The position numbers and the translations under genes are program-made. The notes under the pieces are model-generated. The model saw only the letters and a program-made list of their open reading frames with translations, searched no databases and was not told where the DNA came from. Shown here in pieces: positions 12,406-56,203 of a DNA stretch of 64,000 nucleotides. The stretch comes from Rhipicephalus microplus (lineage: Eukaryota; Arthropoda; Arachnida; Ixodida; Ixodidae), in assembly GCF_043290135.1 (NCBI RefSeq), contig NC_134700.1, positions 80,721,000 to 80,784,999 of the forward strand, read 5' to 3'. Each line of letters starts with the position of its first letter. The stretch's first letter is position 1.

Positions 12406-13406
12406 TTCACAAATGACTGTATCTTGCTGCCTTCCGAGAAAAGTTTGTTGCGTCTGCAGCGCGGCATCTGTGCCAGTGGTTGTGCTTATGCTAGATTACA
12501 TCGTCAAGTGAGCCCAAACCAGCCTACAATACATTCTAATTAATGCTCTTCTTCCGTGTAAATACACCCACTAGTGCCAGTTCAGCAACATGATAAAGCT
12601 AAAGCCAAATCTCAAAGATACGAACAAGACTGGTACAAAGAAAAACTGGATAATATTAATGTGCAAAATTTGCCAACTGAAGTACCTTTCGACCATGGGC
12701 CAAATTTTTGGCCATGATACAAAGCTCCATAGGTGTGGACGCTCTCTACTCATCTGAGCATATAACCTGCCCGCACGAACTCTCTTTGAGGTATTATATC
12801 ACCTGCAAGGGCCAGGTTGAACTGGTTAACTGCTTGTTGTGCACCTAATATTTAAAAGTGCATAAATAATACTGTGGAAAATGAACACCATAAGTAATGG
12901 GGTGGTTGAGCTGGTTCACGACTTCATGTTGCTTTGCAGCTGCAACACAACAACTGATCTGCAAAACACTTCAAAATTCATTCAGCCACAACGAAATTGG
13001 GCTTCTAAATATTATGTCTATGTTTTGATAATACGAATATTTCACGCCACCTGGAAAAGTTCACACTACCGAGGTTTTTTTGTATGTGGTTTCATCAAAA
13101 ACTGTCGATCCAGCGTGCTGAAGAAAGGCCAAATTACATATACATGAAAAGGCCAATTCAATAGGCCACACCAATAATTTTCTAAGCAGCCAAAATAGTT
13201 TCTTAGCAACTTCTTCAAACTGAGCAATGTGAGTAAAGCTTTTCAACTTAGCCATAATACAGCGCACACACATGAACACAAAAGAAGGACTGAACCGACG
13301 ACATGAGCACTGAGCCATCAGACTCGAGTCCCTGGTTCTCTCCTTTTTCTGTGTTCACTTGCGTGCATTGTTTTATGATGAAGATCTAACAACTTGTCCA
13401 AATAGC
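12406..13406. other. No recognisable gene
   Basis: No conserved motif on either strand. The ORFs at 12571-13318 lack domains. Confidence 0.4.
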
Positions 13407-15358
13407 TACAGTATAGACCACTTAGAACGTAAGTCGCAGGAGTCGCAAATATCCGCACTACTATATAAGCGGTACCACACTATAACCAAAACAATCTTCT
13501 TCAAGGTAAATAAAGTCTTTCTCACTCACTCAACTTTTTCAAGGGCCGCAAATGTGAAAAACGTGTTAAAGCAGCCTCCCGTGTCCGAGAATTGAAAAAT
13601 GCAATGCGTGGTGCTTACAATCTTTTAAATTTCCGAATTTTAAAAACAATTAAACATCTGAACACAGGTGTTGCCATCGAAACGAAAATAAGAAAAAGAG
13701 GGGGAGGGGTAACAAGAGAAAGAACTAAAGCGAAAATTCCACAACTGCTTCTCAGACGCGCATTAAGCAGAATGTCGAATCACATCTGAAATTTCACGCT
13801 CTGAAAGACACCAATTGTTTGATTTCACGGGCATGCACTCAATTTGAGAAGGCTGCAATCGAATCTCGAACCACCATGCGACCGCTACGTTCGAACAGCG
13901 CTGGATAGATGGCAAGCCGAAAGAGGGCATCTGGCGGAGAGTCGCGACACAACTAAGCTGCTCGCGCCCAGACGACTGGCCACTCTGAGAGCACGCGCGT
14001 GCACAGCTGCCGTGCTTCATTTTGGAACAAACAGCCCGAAAAGCCATTGTGCCCACAATACTGCACTGTGGTTTAGAAAAATACCTTTTTCTGAAAGCTA
14101 CTCTCACATAAAAGGCACTAAAAAATAGAGAAAAGCCCTGCAAAGTGGATTGCGTCTATGCATATAGTATCGAAGGGACAGTGCTGTGTGGTGATGGCCG
14201 CTCCCTCGTCCACATTTGCTGGTTGCGTGCTGGGTTTTCGGCTAATGCTAGTGCTGGCTGACATGCATTCATTGAAAAGTCCGTGATGCAACAATACCAC
14301 GCTGCCAACATCTGCAGTACAACAAAACAAACAACAAAAACAAACCAGAGTAAGCGGTAGCTACGTCAATTTTTTTTTTTTTTTCTGGCATTGTACACCC
14401 TGTCTGCGGTATGTATGCACGAAGACGTTGATCAAGCAAACCACTGTGGCAGCATATAGCACGTATGGTGTCGCGCTGCTATTCTTGAGGGCGCGGGATA
14501 GATCAGCAACTGCGGCGGCTGCAATTCGATAGGGGTGAAATATAAAAAGTAAGAAGAACACCCGTGAACAAAGATATATATGTGCACATTAGAGAACCCC
14601 AAGTGGCCACAATCTTGATACGCCCACTACAGCATACCCCAAATTATATATTGTTTGGCACATGAAAGCTTAGCGATTTTCGATGTTGAACAGACAGCTT
14701 CATTTTAGGCTGACACAGGCAAGCGGAAAAACTGAAACTGTGTGTTAGGCGAACTAAACATTGAGTAAAAATCGAAGACACTTGATATTTCGCTAGCAAG
14801 GCATGAATTCCGATGTCACTTAGCCACAGCAGCCAGTGAAAAAAACGCTTACTGCATCGGCTGACTCCAGAAAGCTAAGCTTCGAGTAGCCCGCCGCTTT
14901 GTTCGTAACAAGAGCCAAATTTTGCACTTTTGCACAAATTAAGTTAAACAGAGGCATCTCGACATCGAGTGTTCATTGCGAGAGTATCTTTTATAACAGT
15001 TTAGAGGCATAGGTGAACGTGGCCCTGCACAAGTCTTGTGGACAAGGCAGCTTTCTTTTACACGCAACTGTTTACAAAAAAAAAAAAGACTACCTGCATA
15101 ACGTATCATTTACTTCAGGCAGTGGCATCACATTGAGTTTGGTGGTGGTGGTTAGATGGAAGGACGCAAGGAAAATTTGTTAATCCTGAAGTGCACGACT
15201 CAACGCTCAGCAGGCCAGAAAAAAAGAAAGTTTACATATGCCGCATGTTGCTTAATACGCTCGTTTTATTTCTGGCAAAACGCCATTTAAACTCGACTGT
15301 TACGAAGCCTGTGGCCCTGGTATTCACTGGTGGCCGTCTTCACTACCGAATAAATATA

Positions 15359-16431
15359 CCGTATTTACTTGCATAATCCTCGCACATTTTTGCCGGAAAA
15401 CCGACGCAAAGTTGTGGGGTGCAAGAATTACGCGGGGAAAGCTTTCCACGTAAACGAGGAGAGCGAAAAAGAAAACGAAGTGGCCCTAAATCGAGATGCT
15501 CACACCAGCAACTTAAAGCAAGCTTTAAGAAGTACTAATTAGAACTTACCTCAACAATAGAAGCAGAGGTTCAACACAAGGCAAGATTTATTTGAGACAC
15601 AAAAAGTGGAAGCAAATAGTCGAGAATTAGAATACCATACGCAAAGCTTTTGGGCGTTACGGCGCGTAGCGATAGTGTTCGTCGCTCAACAGAAGCCCTC
15701 AAAAGATAAGCGTAGGATGTCAGTATTGGGCTGATGGCTATTTAACAGAATCGTCCGCAGTTTCCTTCCAAAGAAATAAAGTTTACCATCAATCCCAGTT
15801 TTAGGCACACGGCAGGCCCAAAGGTCTTGGTGGCTTTCAGCTGCCGTCACCAGTAGCGAACACAAAACTCGTAGGCTCCGAAGGGCATACCAGCGGGCCT
15901 GTTGCTGTTGTTTAGTGCATGATCTATTACTTGAAACTTGAAGCAGCCGTGTAGCTTCAGTATCACCCCATAACATGCCAAGATTACCGACACAACATAC
16001 AAATCACGCCACAACGCGCACTGGCCACTTCAGCTTGGCTTGGATTGTATTGAATCTCCGTGCAACAGTACGCTTGATGCTTAAGAGATGGCACCAGATG
16101 GCGCGCACTATCATTATCAGTTCATTAGGTTCATTATCAGTTCATTAGGTTCATTAAGTATTATGGCTTGGTTGCACTAGCCACCGCCCGATCTAAAGGG
16201 TACAGCCATATCCATCCATCCATACAGTGGCCCGTTTCAAAGGGAACTCACCCGATTCAAAGGGAACAGCCACCTATTATCATTATCAGTGGCTGGAAGG
16301 AGCAGACGATACTATTGCTGCAGTTTTTAGGGATGCGATAATTACTCGAGGAAAAAAAAATCGTATTTTTCTTGGGTGATGTGGGGGGTGCGAGAATTAT
16401 GCGAGTGTGAGGATTACGCGAGTAAATACGG
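15359..16431. mobile_element. Non-autonomous CCGTATTTACT-ended transposon
   Basis: The element starts CCGTATTTACTTGCATAATC after TA (15357-15358) and ends GGATTACGCGAGTAAATACGG before TA (16432-16433). The inverted ends extend inward as CTCGCAC...TGGGGTGCAAGAATTACGCG against GGGTGCGAGAATTATGCGAG. They match the pogo-like element at 3541-5490. No transposase remnant was found. The inner part carries a LINE 3' end at 16085-16225. The TA on both sides is the expected Tc1/mariner-type target duplication. Confidence 0.8.
16085..16225 (+). mobile_element. LINE 3' end with (ATCC)n tail
   Basis: The sequence AAGTATTATGGCT...GCCACCGCCCGATCTAAAGGGTAC...ATCCATCCATCCAT is the 3' terminus of the same LINE family that is inserted in reverse at 57966-60690. 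There the reverse complement reads GGATGGATGG...GTACCCTTTAGATCGGGCGG. The fragment also holds a 21-bp tandem duplication (CATTATCAGTTCATTAGGTT repeated at about 16111-16155). It lies inside the MITE at 15359-16431. Confidence 0.75.
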
Positions 16432-16547
16432 TAGCAGACATGTGCCATTCGGTTTAGAAACGAGCCCGACAGCACTAGACAGGAGAGCGAGAGCAGAATT
16501 TTCCTCGTTTTTTCGCTTGGATGCAATGCCGCCTCCTCTTTCTTTGT

Positions 16548-16790
16548 CCTCCCTTTACTGATTGATAATTGGGGTTTAACGTCCCAAAACCACCATATGA
16601 TTATGAGAGACACCGTAGTGTAGGGCTCGGGAAATTTCGACCACCTGGGGTTTTTTAACGTGCACCCAAATCTGAGTACACAGGCCTACAACATTTCCGC
16701 CTCCATCAAAAATGCAGCCGCCGCAGCCGGGATCCGAACCCGCGACCTGCGGGTCAGCAGCCGAGTACCTTAGCCACGCCCTCCCTTTAC
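16548..16790 (-). mobile_element. Ruka SINE, near full length, 11-bp target duplication
   Basis: The SINE body is at 16559-16779 in reverse orientation, from the tail (TGATTGATAATTGGGGTTTA) to the head (GGGTCAGCAGCCGAGTACCT). It keeps the B box and the start of the A box region but lacks the last bases of the consensus head. The direct repeat CCTCCCTTTAC flanks it at 16548-16558 and 16780-16790. Confidence 0.92.
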
Positions 16791-17879
16791 ATTATACATC
16801 CCCCTTCTATTTATATATTGTTACACTTGAATACGCAGCAGTACCGCCAGTGCCCTTTGGTTTTGTTAGGGCGATGCACGCACACACCGCCTCTACCAGC
16901 CGCCACTCTCACCTGCGGAAGCAGCGGAAAAGTGCGCGCTCTCAACACCAGAGTAGTCGTGGAAACTCCAGCACTGGTTTCCTGTACACATGCCACCCTT
17001 GTTTCCATTAACAATATGTCCCTTTCCGTAAAAAGTACGGCCACCGCAGAGAGTTTCATTGAATACGTAGCAAACCACAACTTAAGACTGCACGCGACTA
17101 CTAACGAAACGCGACCAACACTGATTAGGCCTAACCTGCTGTTCGGTATGTTGTCGCAGGAAGTTTGTCTTAGACACGAAGATCCGGCTTGGAAAAGACC
17201 GCACTTAAGCACTGAACCATGAACAGTGTGCCTGATACGAAGTTCGCATTCGAAGCCGGGAAATCAACAACGATGAAAACCTGCCAAGCTTATGTAACAA
17301 CGCACTGGCAGCAAAGGCTCGCATGCTAAAGCTGTAAAAGGTTTTAAGTTTATAGTTGAGGTAGCAAATACGATATCTGTAGCAAGCCCGATAACGACGG
17401 TGTTTTTCTCGACAGGAAACTGTTAAGCGCAGTTGATAAAAACGGGATCGCACATGCCATGTCAAGCTGCGTGCGACCGGAGCAATGCTAGCAACGCTCT
17501 GGTGCAAAGGCTTATTCGGGCGAGCGCAGTGTGCTGCGCTCTTTTTTTTTTTTGCTCTCCACCCTTCGCTCACTCCACGTTCCCTCTTTCTCCGTAACGA
17601 CCTTATTGCTCGCTCCCCTGCGGCGCACTTGCTACTGCAATTGTCACAAAGATCTTTCGGCAATCGCATTATAACCGGTCTCTCATCCTGGGGGACTGCA
17701 CAATAAGCAGTATACGTATACATGGGGTTCTATCGAAGGGTGAAAGGAAGTCAAAAAAGACCGCATTGTAACTGGTTCTGCACTATAAGTGGTCTACCCT
17801 GTACTTTGCTCTTTACCTTGACTTCATGTTTCTACATCGACAATCTTTTAAGAACTGTTGCTGGCAGACAAAAGAGGGC

Positions 17880-50275
<32,396 letters not shown>

Positions 50276-50899
50276 CTAGATGGGGAAAATGGGAAATGAT
50301 GAAAACGGGTTCCTTTGGCACATTTCGTTTGCACGTTGCTGTACCTTTGAAATAGATTAGAGCAAATAAGACAGGACCACAAGAGGAATGCAGTGAACAA
50401 AACTATAGGTCGAGTGCATTGCCCTTTTGAACCTATACTACAGCTCACGACCACCGTTCAGCAATACCAAGATTAAGGGGTGTAAGCAAGCCACACGCTT
50501 GCGCAGCAAAACATGAATCCAGATAAAGTTGCTTTACGAATTGGCAGATTTGAGACCTCTTCACTTGTTTGGCATATGTTACAGCACATCTATACTTGAT
50601 ATATTTTTCACATTTATGTCTTTAATTGCTGTATCAGTAAGCACCGGTAACTGCGGTTACAAATCAACATCACAGCAAGACACATGCCGAACTTGCAAGG
50701 AGAAATAAGATATCGCTTTGTGCCATTTCATGCTGAGGCATCAGGCCCATTTTGCCGTTATTTGCAAGATCAGCTGTTTGTTTAGACATGCCTGCTAAGC
50801 CTAGTGCACCGAGAATGTAATAACGGTTAGTGGAACTAGTGCAATATAGTCACACATACATTGATGCCAAAGCATCAGCCCCTTAATCGAAAGCAAATA
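50276..50899. other. Upstream intron or flank, nothing recognised
   Basis: No upstream exon of the ZSWIM-like gene could be identified here or elsewhere to the right of 50275. Confidence 0.4.
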
Positions 50900-51072
50900 C
50901 ACTCAAACTTCATTACAACAAAGTTGCATCTTACACAAAAAAGAAGTTCACTAAATCCAAAAATTTCTTATAAAGGTGTTTGCAATACACTATGTCTATT
51001 ACAAGACTATTCTGAATTTATAACCAATGTTTTTTTTTATATATCAGGGTTCTTTATATCGAGGTTTAAGTG
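50900..51072. mobile_element. MITE, 173 bp, Tigger-like ends
   Basis: The left end CACTCAAACTTCATTACAAC follows TA (50898-50899). The inverted right end TTTATATCGAGGTTTAAGTG precedes TA (51073-51074). The interior is AT-rich and non-coding. The ends resemble those of the element at 29440-31728. Confidence 0.65.
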
Positions 51073-51199
51073 TAGTACTGGTGTCAGTTCACAACTTAGG
51101 GCTTACACAATGCATGATGAAGACTTGAAAAACTCAAAGCAGAGGACACCAGCTACAATGAGTGCAGCCATTTTTTTTTTTTTTCAGTGATGCCAAATA

Positions 51200-53200
51200 C
51201 AGTAGACCCCAATAAACGAAACTCGCTTAAATGAAAATGCCTCATTAATGGAACTAAATGGGCTCATGTGGCTGGATTTTTACGAGTTGCAAAGTAAAAT
51301 TCACCGGTTAATCGAAACAGTTCTTACTGGTCACCTACAGTTAAGCGGCGCAAATGACGGAGCATAGACTCTAAGCGGCGCATAGACGGAGCATCTAAAC
51401 ACAGCATAGACTCGTTCAGGCCAAAGGTAGTCTCACAACCATGACAACACCTCGAAACAAGCCAATTCAGTAGCTATTTTCACTCGACGTGGCTGTGGGA
51501 GCCGAGTCGGCGAATCAGTTGTGTGGTAAGCTTATTTGTGTGGCTAAGTGCGGTGGATTACGGTGTTATTTCAGCCCAGTGAAAAGGAAGCGGCCGCACC
51601 ATGCACTCTCACTTGAAAAAAACTGCGAATTCTTCAGGAGCTCGTTCGAAGTGGCCTGCCCAAGATGGAGGTGGCGAAAAAATAGGACATCTTGAAATCG
51701 ACGCTGTCCCAGAGCTGCAAAGACTGGGAAAAGATTGAAGGCACTGTAAAGAACGGGACCTTTAGATCTAAACGGATACGAATGCGGAAGACGCCTTATG
51801 AACAACTAGAAAAAGTTCTTTTTCTTTGGTTCGAGCGTGCATAGAGTTCCGATTTGCCCATAAGCGGACCAATTCTCGAGCAGAAAGCTAGAGAGATCGC
51901 CACGCAAATGGGTGTTGAGAACTTCGTCCTACGCGACAGATGGCTCAGCTGCTTCAAAATATGCCATTGCCTAGTCTTCAAAGCAATCTCAGGTGAAAGT
52001 ACTGCAGTCAACGGGGACATTTGCATCGACTGGCAACAGGAGTGGCGCAAGGAAATTTTGATGAGCTTTGAGCTTTGACGAGATGGGTCGTTTTTATAAG
52101 GTGCTTCCATCAAGGACTCTCAACTTCAAAGGCGAAGCCTGTAGTCGAGGAAAATGCAGTAAAGATCGCATCACTGTGCTGGTGGGTGCAAACATGGCAG
52201 GAGATGAGAAATTGAAGATGTTGGTAATAAGAAAATCAAGGCAACCACGTTGTTTCAAAGACGTTTGAGACTTCCCGCTGCGTACCATGCGAACGGAAGA
52301 GGGTGGATGACCATGGCCGAAAACTGGCTACGGGAGGAAGACGCATAATTTACGAGGCAAAGCAGGAAGGCTGTCTTCATCATGGATAATTGCCCAGCCC
52401 ATGGTCAAGTTGAAAGACTCCAAGCCCTCACTCTGGAGTTCTTGCCAGCCAATGCAACGGCAGTGATCCAGCCGATAAATTAAGAGGTTATTGAGAACAT
52501 TAATGTTTTACCGCAGAAAATTGCTTCCTCGAATACTGCTTTGTGCAGTGGGAAATGCTACAGCATAGATTTATTGCCAGCCACCTACACTTTGGCACGT
52601 GCCTGGGAGCAAGTGAAGGCAACAACAATACACAGATGCTTTCATCATGCTGGCTTTCAAGTGCAAAAAGCAGTACCTGATTAAGAAAGCCCTGCTGATG
52701 CCGACACTGGGGCAGTATTCAGTGAGGTCGTGCCCTCTGCCCCTTTCACGCTACAGGACTACGAATCAATTGATGAAAATGTTTGTACCTGCCATGAGGC
52801 GACTGTCAAGGAAATGATTGCCGAAGTGCAAGATGAGGATCAACCTTTCAAAGATGAATGCGATGACAATATTGCCAGTGCAGTGGTGCCACCAGACCGA
52901 TCAGCTGAAGAGCCTGTTGAACTTTTGCAGCGCTATTTTGAGCATGAAGCTTGTCCAGAGTTTCTGGCTAGTTTGTCAGGCATGGGTGTGTACCTTGTGA
53001 AAAAACAACTCAAGCTTGCCGAACAAAGCACCCTTCACTCCTTTTTTTCTCCTACTCATCCTCATGAGTAATGTGAGGTTTGTGCAATTTGAATAAAGGT
53101 TTTGATTCACTAAATAAGTGTACTTTGCTTAAATGAAACTTCTGATAAATGGAACAGTTTTATGGATCCACTTCGAGTTCCGTTTAAGAGGAGTTGACTG
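51200..53200 (+). mobile_element. Tigger-like DNA transposon, 2.0 kb
   Basis: The left end CAGTAGACCCCAATAAACGA follows TA (51198-51199). The inverted right end CGTTTAAGAGGAGTTGACTG precedes TA (53201-53202). The sub-terminal stretches TTAAATGAAAATGCCTCATTAATGG and TTAAATGAAACTTCTGATAAATGG are direct-similar inside the two ends. It carries a plus-strand transposase remnant over almost its full length. Confidence 0.88.
51579..53071 (+). pseudogene. Tigger-like transposase, frameshifted
   Basis: The N-terminal helix-turn-helix can be followed through frames as KRKRPHHALSLEKN, then EVAKK and DWEKIEGTVKNGTFRS. The catalytic domain begins [60 protein letters not shown]. The second acidic block is at about 52375-52400 (VFIMDNCPAHGQVERLQAL) and the third at about 52450-52490 (LPANATAVIQPI-N-x-EVIENI, where Asp is replaced). 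The C-terminus at 52730-53071 is a 113-aa frame ending LVKKQLKLAEQSTLHSFF. Several frameshifts and an in-frame stop make it inactive. Confidence 0.85.
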
Positions 53201-53504
53201 TATTTGTTTTTCTCCCCCCATGCGTGCGAGCAGATGCCAGGGAGATGCTGAGCATGCGACATGATGCATGTGGGGGGGTACTGCATGTGGAGGGACACTG
53301 CATGTGGAGTAGCTAATCACACTTTCTATTGGCTAAGGGGCACTGTAACCTTCACAGTGATATGGAGAACTTCTGAGATGAAATATAAAATGGTTCACCA
53401 CCTGGCCCCTGCAGAGGGAGAGCTGGGACGTTCATCAGTTGCTTTTGGCCACCCAGTATAAATAGAGTAGCTGTTGAAAAGCGCTTTCACTGGGGCCAGC
53501 TCCT

Positions 53505-53680
53505 AAGGCATACTGAGGGTAATACTAATGGCACGTGTATGAGGGGGAGACAGTAAGTTAGATAGGCAGATGAGATTAAGTTTGCAGGTATAACATGGCA
53601 GCAGAAAGCAAGTTACCGGATTAACTGGCCTTTGCCTTGCAGTGGGCCCAGTGTGAGTGATGATGATAATTACGACAACC
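53505..53680 (+). mobile_element. LINE 3' end (RTE-like) with ATGATGATAAT tail
   Basis: The sequence reads AGATAGGCAGATGAG, then TTTGCAGGTATAACATGGCA, GCAGAAAGCAAGTTACCGGA and TTAACTGGCCTTTGCCTTGC, followed by AGTGGGCCC...GATGATGATAA. This is the common 3' terminus of arthropod RTE-type LINEs, coding for a degraded W...A--D-INW motif just before the tail. No upstream coding part is attached. Confidence 0.55.
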
Positions 53681-55829
53681 CAGACAGTCTCCTAGTGTAG
53701 ACCTACTCCAGTTTTTTAAACAGCGATAGGCACCTTCAACATATGTAGGTTTGTTGTAGCGACATCGTAGCACGCAGGCTCCGCCCAGCCGTTCCAGCCA
53801 AAAGCATACTACCGCCCTATTTTATCAGGGGACAACTGCCACAGCCGGTGCAAAAGCTGCCTTCGTGCACGGTTCGTCTGGACACTTCCCGCATGTTTAA
53901 AAGCGGCGGTCACAACAAAGGATGTTGCAGTGTCTGTAAGAGGGGCTCAGAAATGAACATGGGAGCCTTGTTGACACATAGCTCTAGCTTTGAGAACCTC
54001 ATCAAAGTATGAGGTATAAGAACGGTAGGAATGCGACTAATTTGCAAAATGCTATCGCTATTCAGCAGTCTGCGTCACGCGTGTACATTTTTAATTTGCA
54101 AGAAGGACATATTTAATTTATAATTTCAAAAAAAGACTGACCCAGTTCTGCAAAAAGCGCTAGGGTATCATATGCAAATGTGCGTTGTAAAAATAGATAG
54201 CCACAAATCCTCCTCACACATAACAAATATACGAAGAGGGAGATCTCGGCAACACTCATTCTCACTACGCCTGTGATAATTCTTCAACTACACGCAGGGG
54301 ACAACGCCGTTATGTACCTGTCAAGTACACGGATCAATATGTTTGCTCAAGTCGAGGCCGCGAAATATGTAAAGACGATAAATAAACTCGGCAAGTTTCT
54401 CGATTACTGTTCTGTGAATTTTCACGGACATGAAATTCTTATGAAGCGCACCGCAGCCGGAACGGCCCTGCACAATACGTGGTGCGTCAGGTGCGTAGGC
54501 ACCCAAATTTCATGATTCTTAGCTGATTGGGCGGCTAACAGCATTATCGTTTTACTTTGTGTCCCCCTAGAAACATAACTTATCTGCAAAGGTGGTTTTC
54601 TGTTTTTGGGGCTAAATTTTATTGCAAGCACAAAGCCCGTCTCTGAATGTGTCGGTGCTGCTTCCTAAGATTTCATGTCATGTTTAATCTTTGTGTAATC
54701 TGCAGTTCGTCACTTAAAATTGAACTTTTTGTATTGCAATAAGGCTGTAGCAGATCAACGATATTATTTTCACTGTATTATTGACTGATTATTTTGTTTT
54801 AATATGTTTTTGTAACCTTAGTTTATTGTCTTCTCGAATTTAATGCCGTAAGTGCAATCAAGTCATTTCCTACTGTCATACTTAATCATGACTAGCTTTG
54901 CCAATACCTAACCATGTGTGATATATTACAGAGATACCTAGCCATTTTTAACATTGTTAATGATAATTGACAGAAGGCATTCTGGAATATTGTAGCGTTT
55001 TTTACTTCACTGTGTTTTTTGTGCGAGTGTTTTGGGATGGAATTAGAATTCGGGCTGTCGCCAAAACTACAATTTGGTTGTTAAACACAGATTTGTGGTA
55101 AAACCCATTTATTTCAAATACTCATGGTTCTAACATACATAAACTTAAGCACAATGGGTGAGAAAAAAAATCAATCGTGTGACTACTGCTCTTTGGCTGT
55201 AGAAAATTTTCTACCTTCATAAAATTGCTACTGAACCAATAATGTGTTTGCTAAGCTAGCCTGCTAATTTTTGTTGAACTGATAGAAGTTTGCTCGAAGA
55301 AAACAGTTCGTGCATTTTGTATGAGTGCAGGTTCCTGGACCAAGTATCTGGCCAGCACCTCAATTGTTTTGTATAATTATAGTTACTATAAAGCATGCAA
55401 GTTTTGGGACAACGTGTGTAGTCACTGTTACGTACAATAAAGGTTACAAGTATGCAACAAGATTTGTTGAAATTTTGCATTTACTTTTGGATGTGCAGTA
55501 TAATGCATTCCAGGCAACACCAGAAACGAAAATGAGTTGACGTTTAAAAGCATGTCTTGTCTCCAAGCAAAACAGATTATCGTATTGATAGACGGCAGTC
55601 ACTAATTCATTCTTCCAACAAATAGGGCACCAATTTTACTGGTTATAAAAGTGGCAGAAATCAATTTGATGCAAAATTATGCTGCTGTCCCTGTTTGTCG
55701 CTCTCAACAGTGGACAGCTAAATGCACCGATTGCAAAATGCTGACATAATGCAACAAATTAACCACTGGAAACGCTCAACAAGCTGACTTGCATGAAAAA
55801 AAAAAAGTCTAAAAAAGGTGTTAAAAGAT
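53681..55829. other. No recognisable gene
   Basis: No conserved domain. The plus frame at 54273-54515 and its antisense frame show no motif I can name. The remainder is AT-rich. Confidence 0.4.
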
Positions 55830-56040
55830 CTAGCAAGTCTTTTTTAGAATCTTGGCAAGACGTTCACTAGGCTTCTAATAATATAAGTATAGTAAACGTT
55901 TACAAAGGTTCTTTAAAAATCTAGGAAGACGTTTTTAGAATTCTTGCTAGAATTTTTCTAGCCGTATGATAACGTGGCATTAGCACAGCTACAGGAGGCT
56001 TTCAAGCTGCTTTTAAATAACATCTCAACAAGACTTCTTA
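55830..56040. repeat. Degenerate TCTAGCAAGTC/TTTTAGAATCTTG repeats
   Basis: Several diverged copies of a roughly 25-45 bp motif occur, such as AGATCTAGCAAGTCTTTTTT, AGAATCTTGGCAAGACGTTC, AATCTAGGAAGACGTTTTTA and GAATTCTTGCTAGAATTTTT. Similar sequence continues on the far side of the 5-kb Tigger-like element at 61045-61090 (CTTCTTGGACATTTACTAGA, AGTTTTTTAGC). The Tigger copy therefore appears to have landed inside this array. Confidence 0.6.
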
Positions 56041-56203
56041 TACAGTGACACCTCGTTAAACCGTAGTTGGCCGGAGCTCGGAAAAAGTACGTACTAAACA
56101 GTAATACTGCTTAACCGAAATAGCGACAGGTCGCTCACTTACCTGTCAAAAAAAGGAACCTTCAGGGAGTGCGATGAAACAACAAAAAACGTGCAGTAAT
56201 TTA

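Larger units (their letters stand above)
13409..17801. mobile_element. Possible 4.4-kb element with CAGTATAGACC-type inverted ends
   Basis: The left end at 13409, preceded by TA, reads CAGTATAGACCACTTAGAAC and continues to GCGGTACCACACTATAACC. The right end at 17645-17801, followed by TA (17802-17803), is the inverted form: ACCGCATTGTAACTGG...CACTATAAGTGGTCTACCCTG. The two ends match each other and the element at 5941-6793. No transposase was recognised between them. The interval holds a second MITE (15359-16431) and a Ruka copy (16559-16779). The alternative is that these are two unrelated fragments of the same family. Confidence 0.4.

Noticed and set aside
16712..17222. Overlapping 99-134 aa ORFs on both strands
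   Set aside because: They overlap the Ruka head and then carry no recognisable motif; no splice or promoter support.
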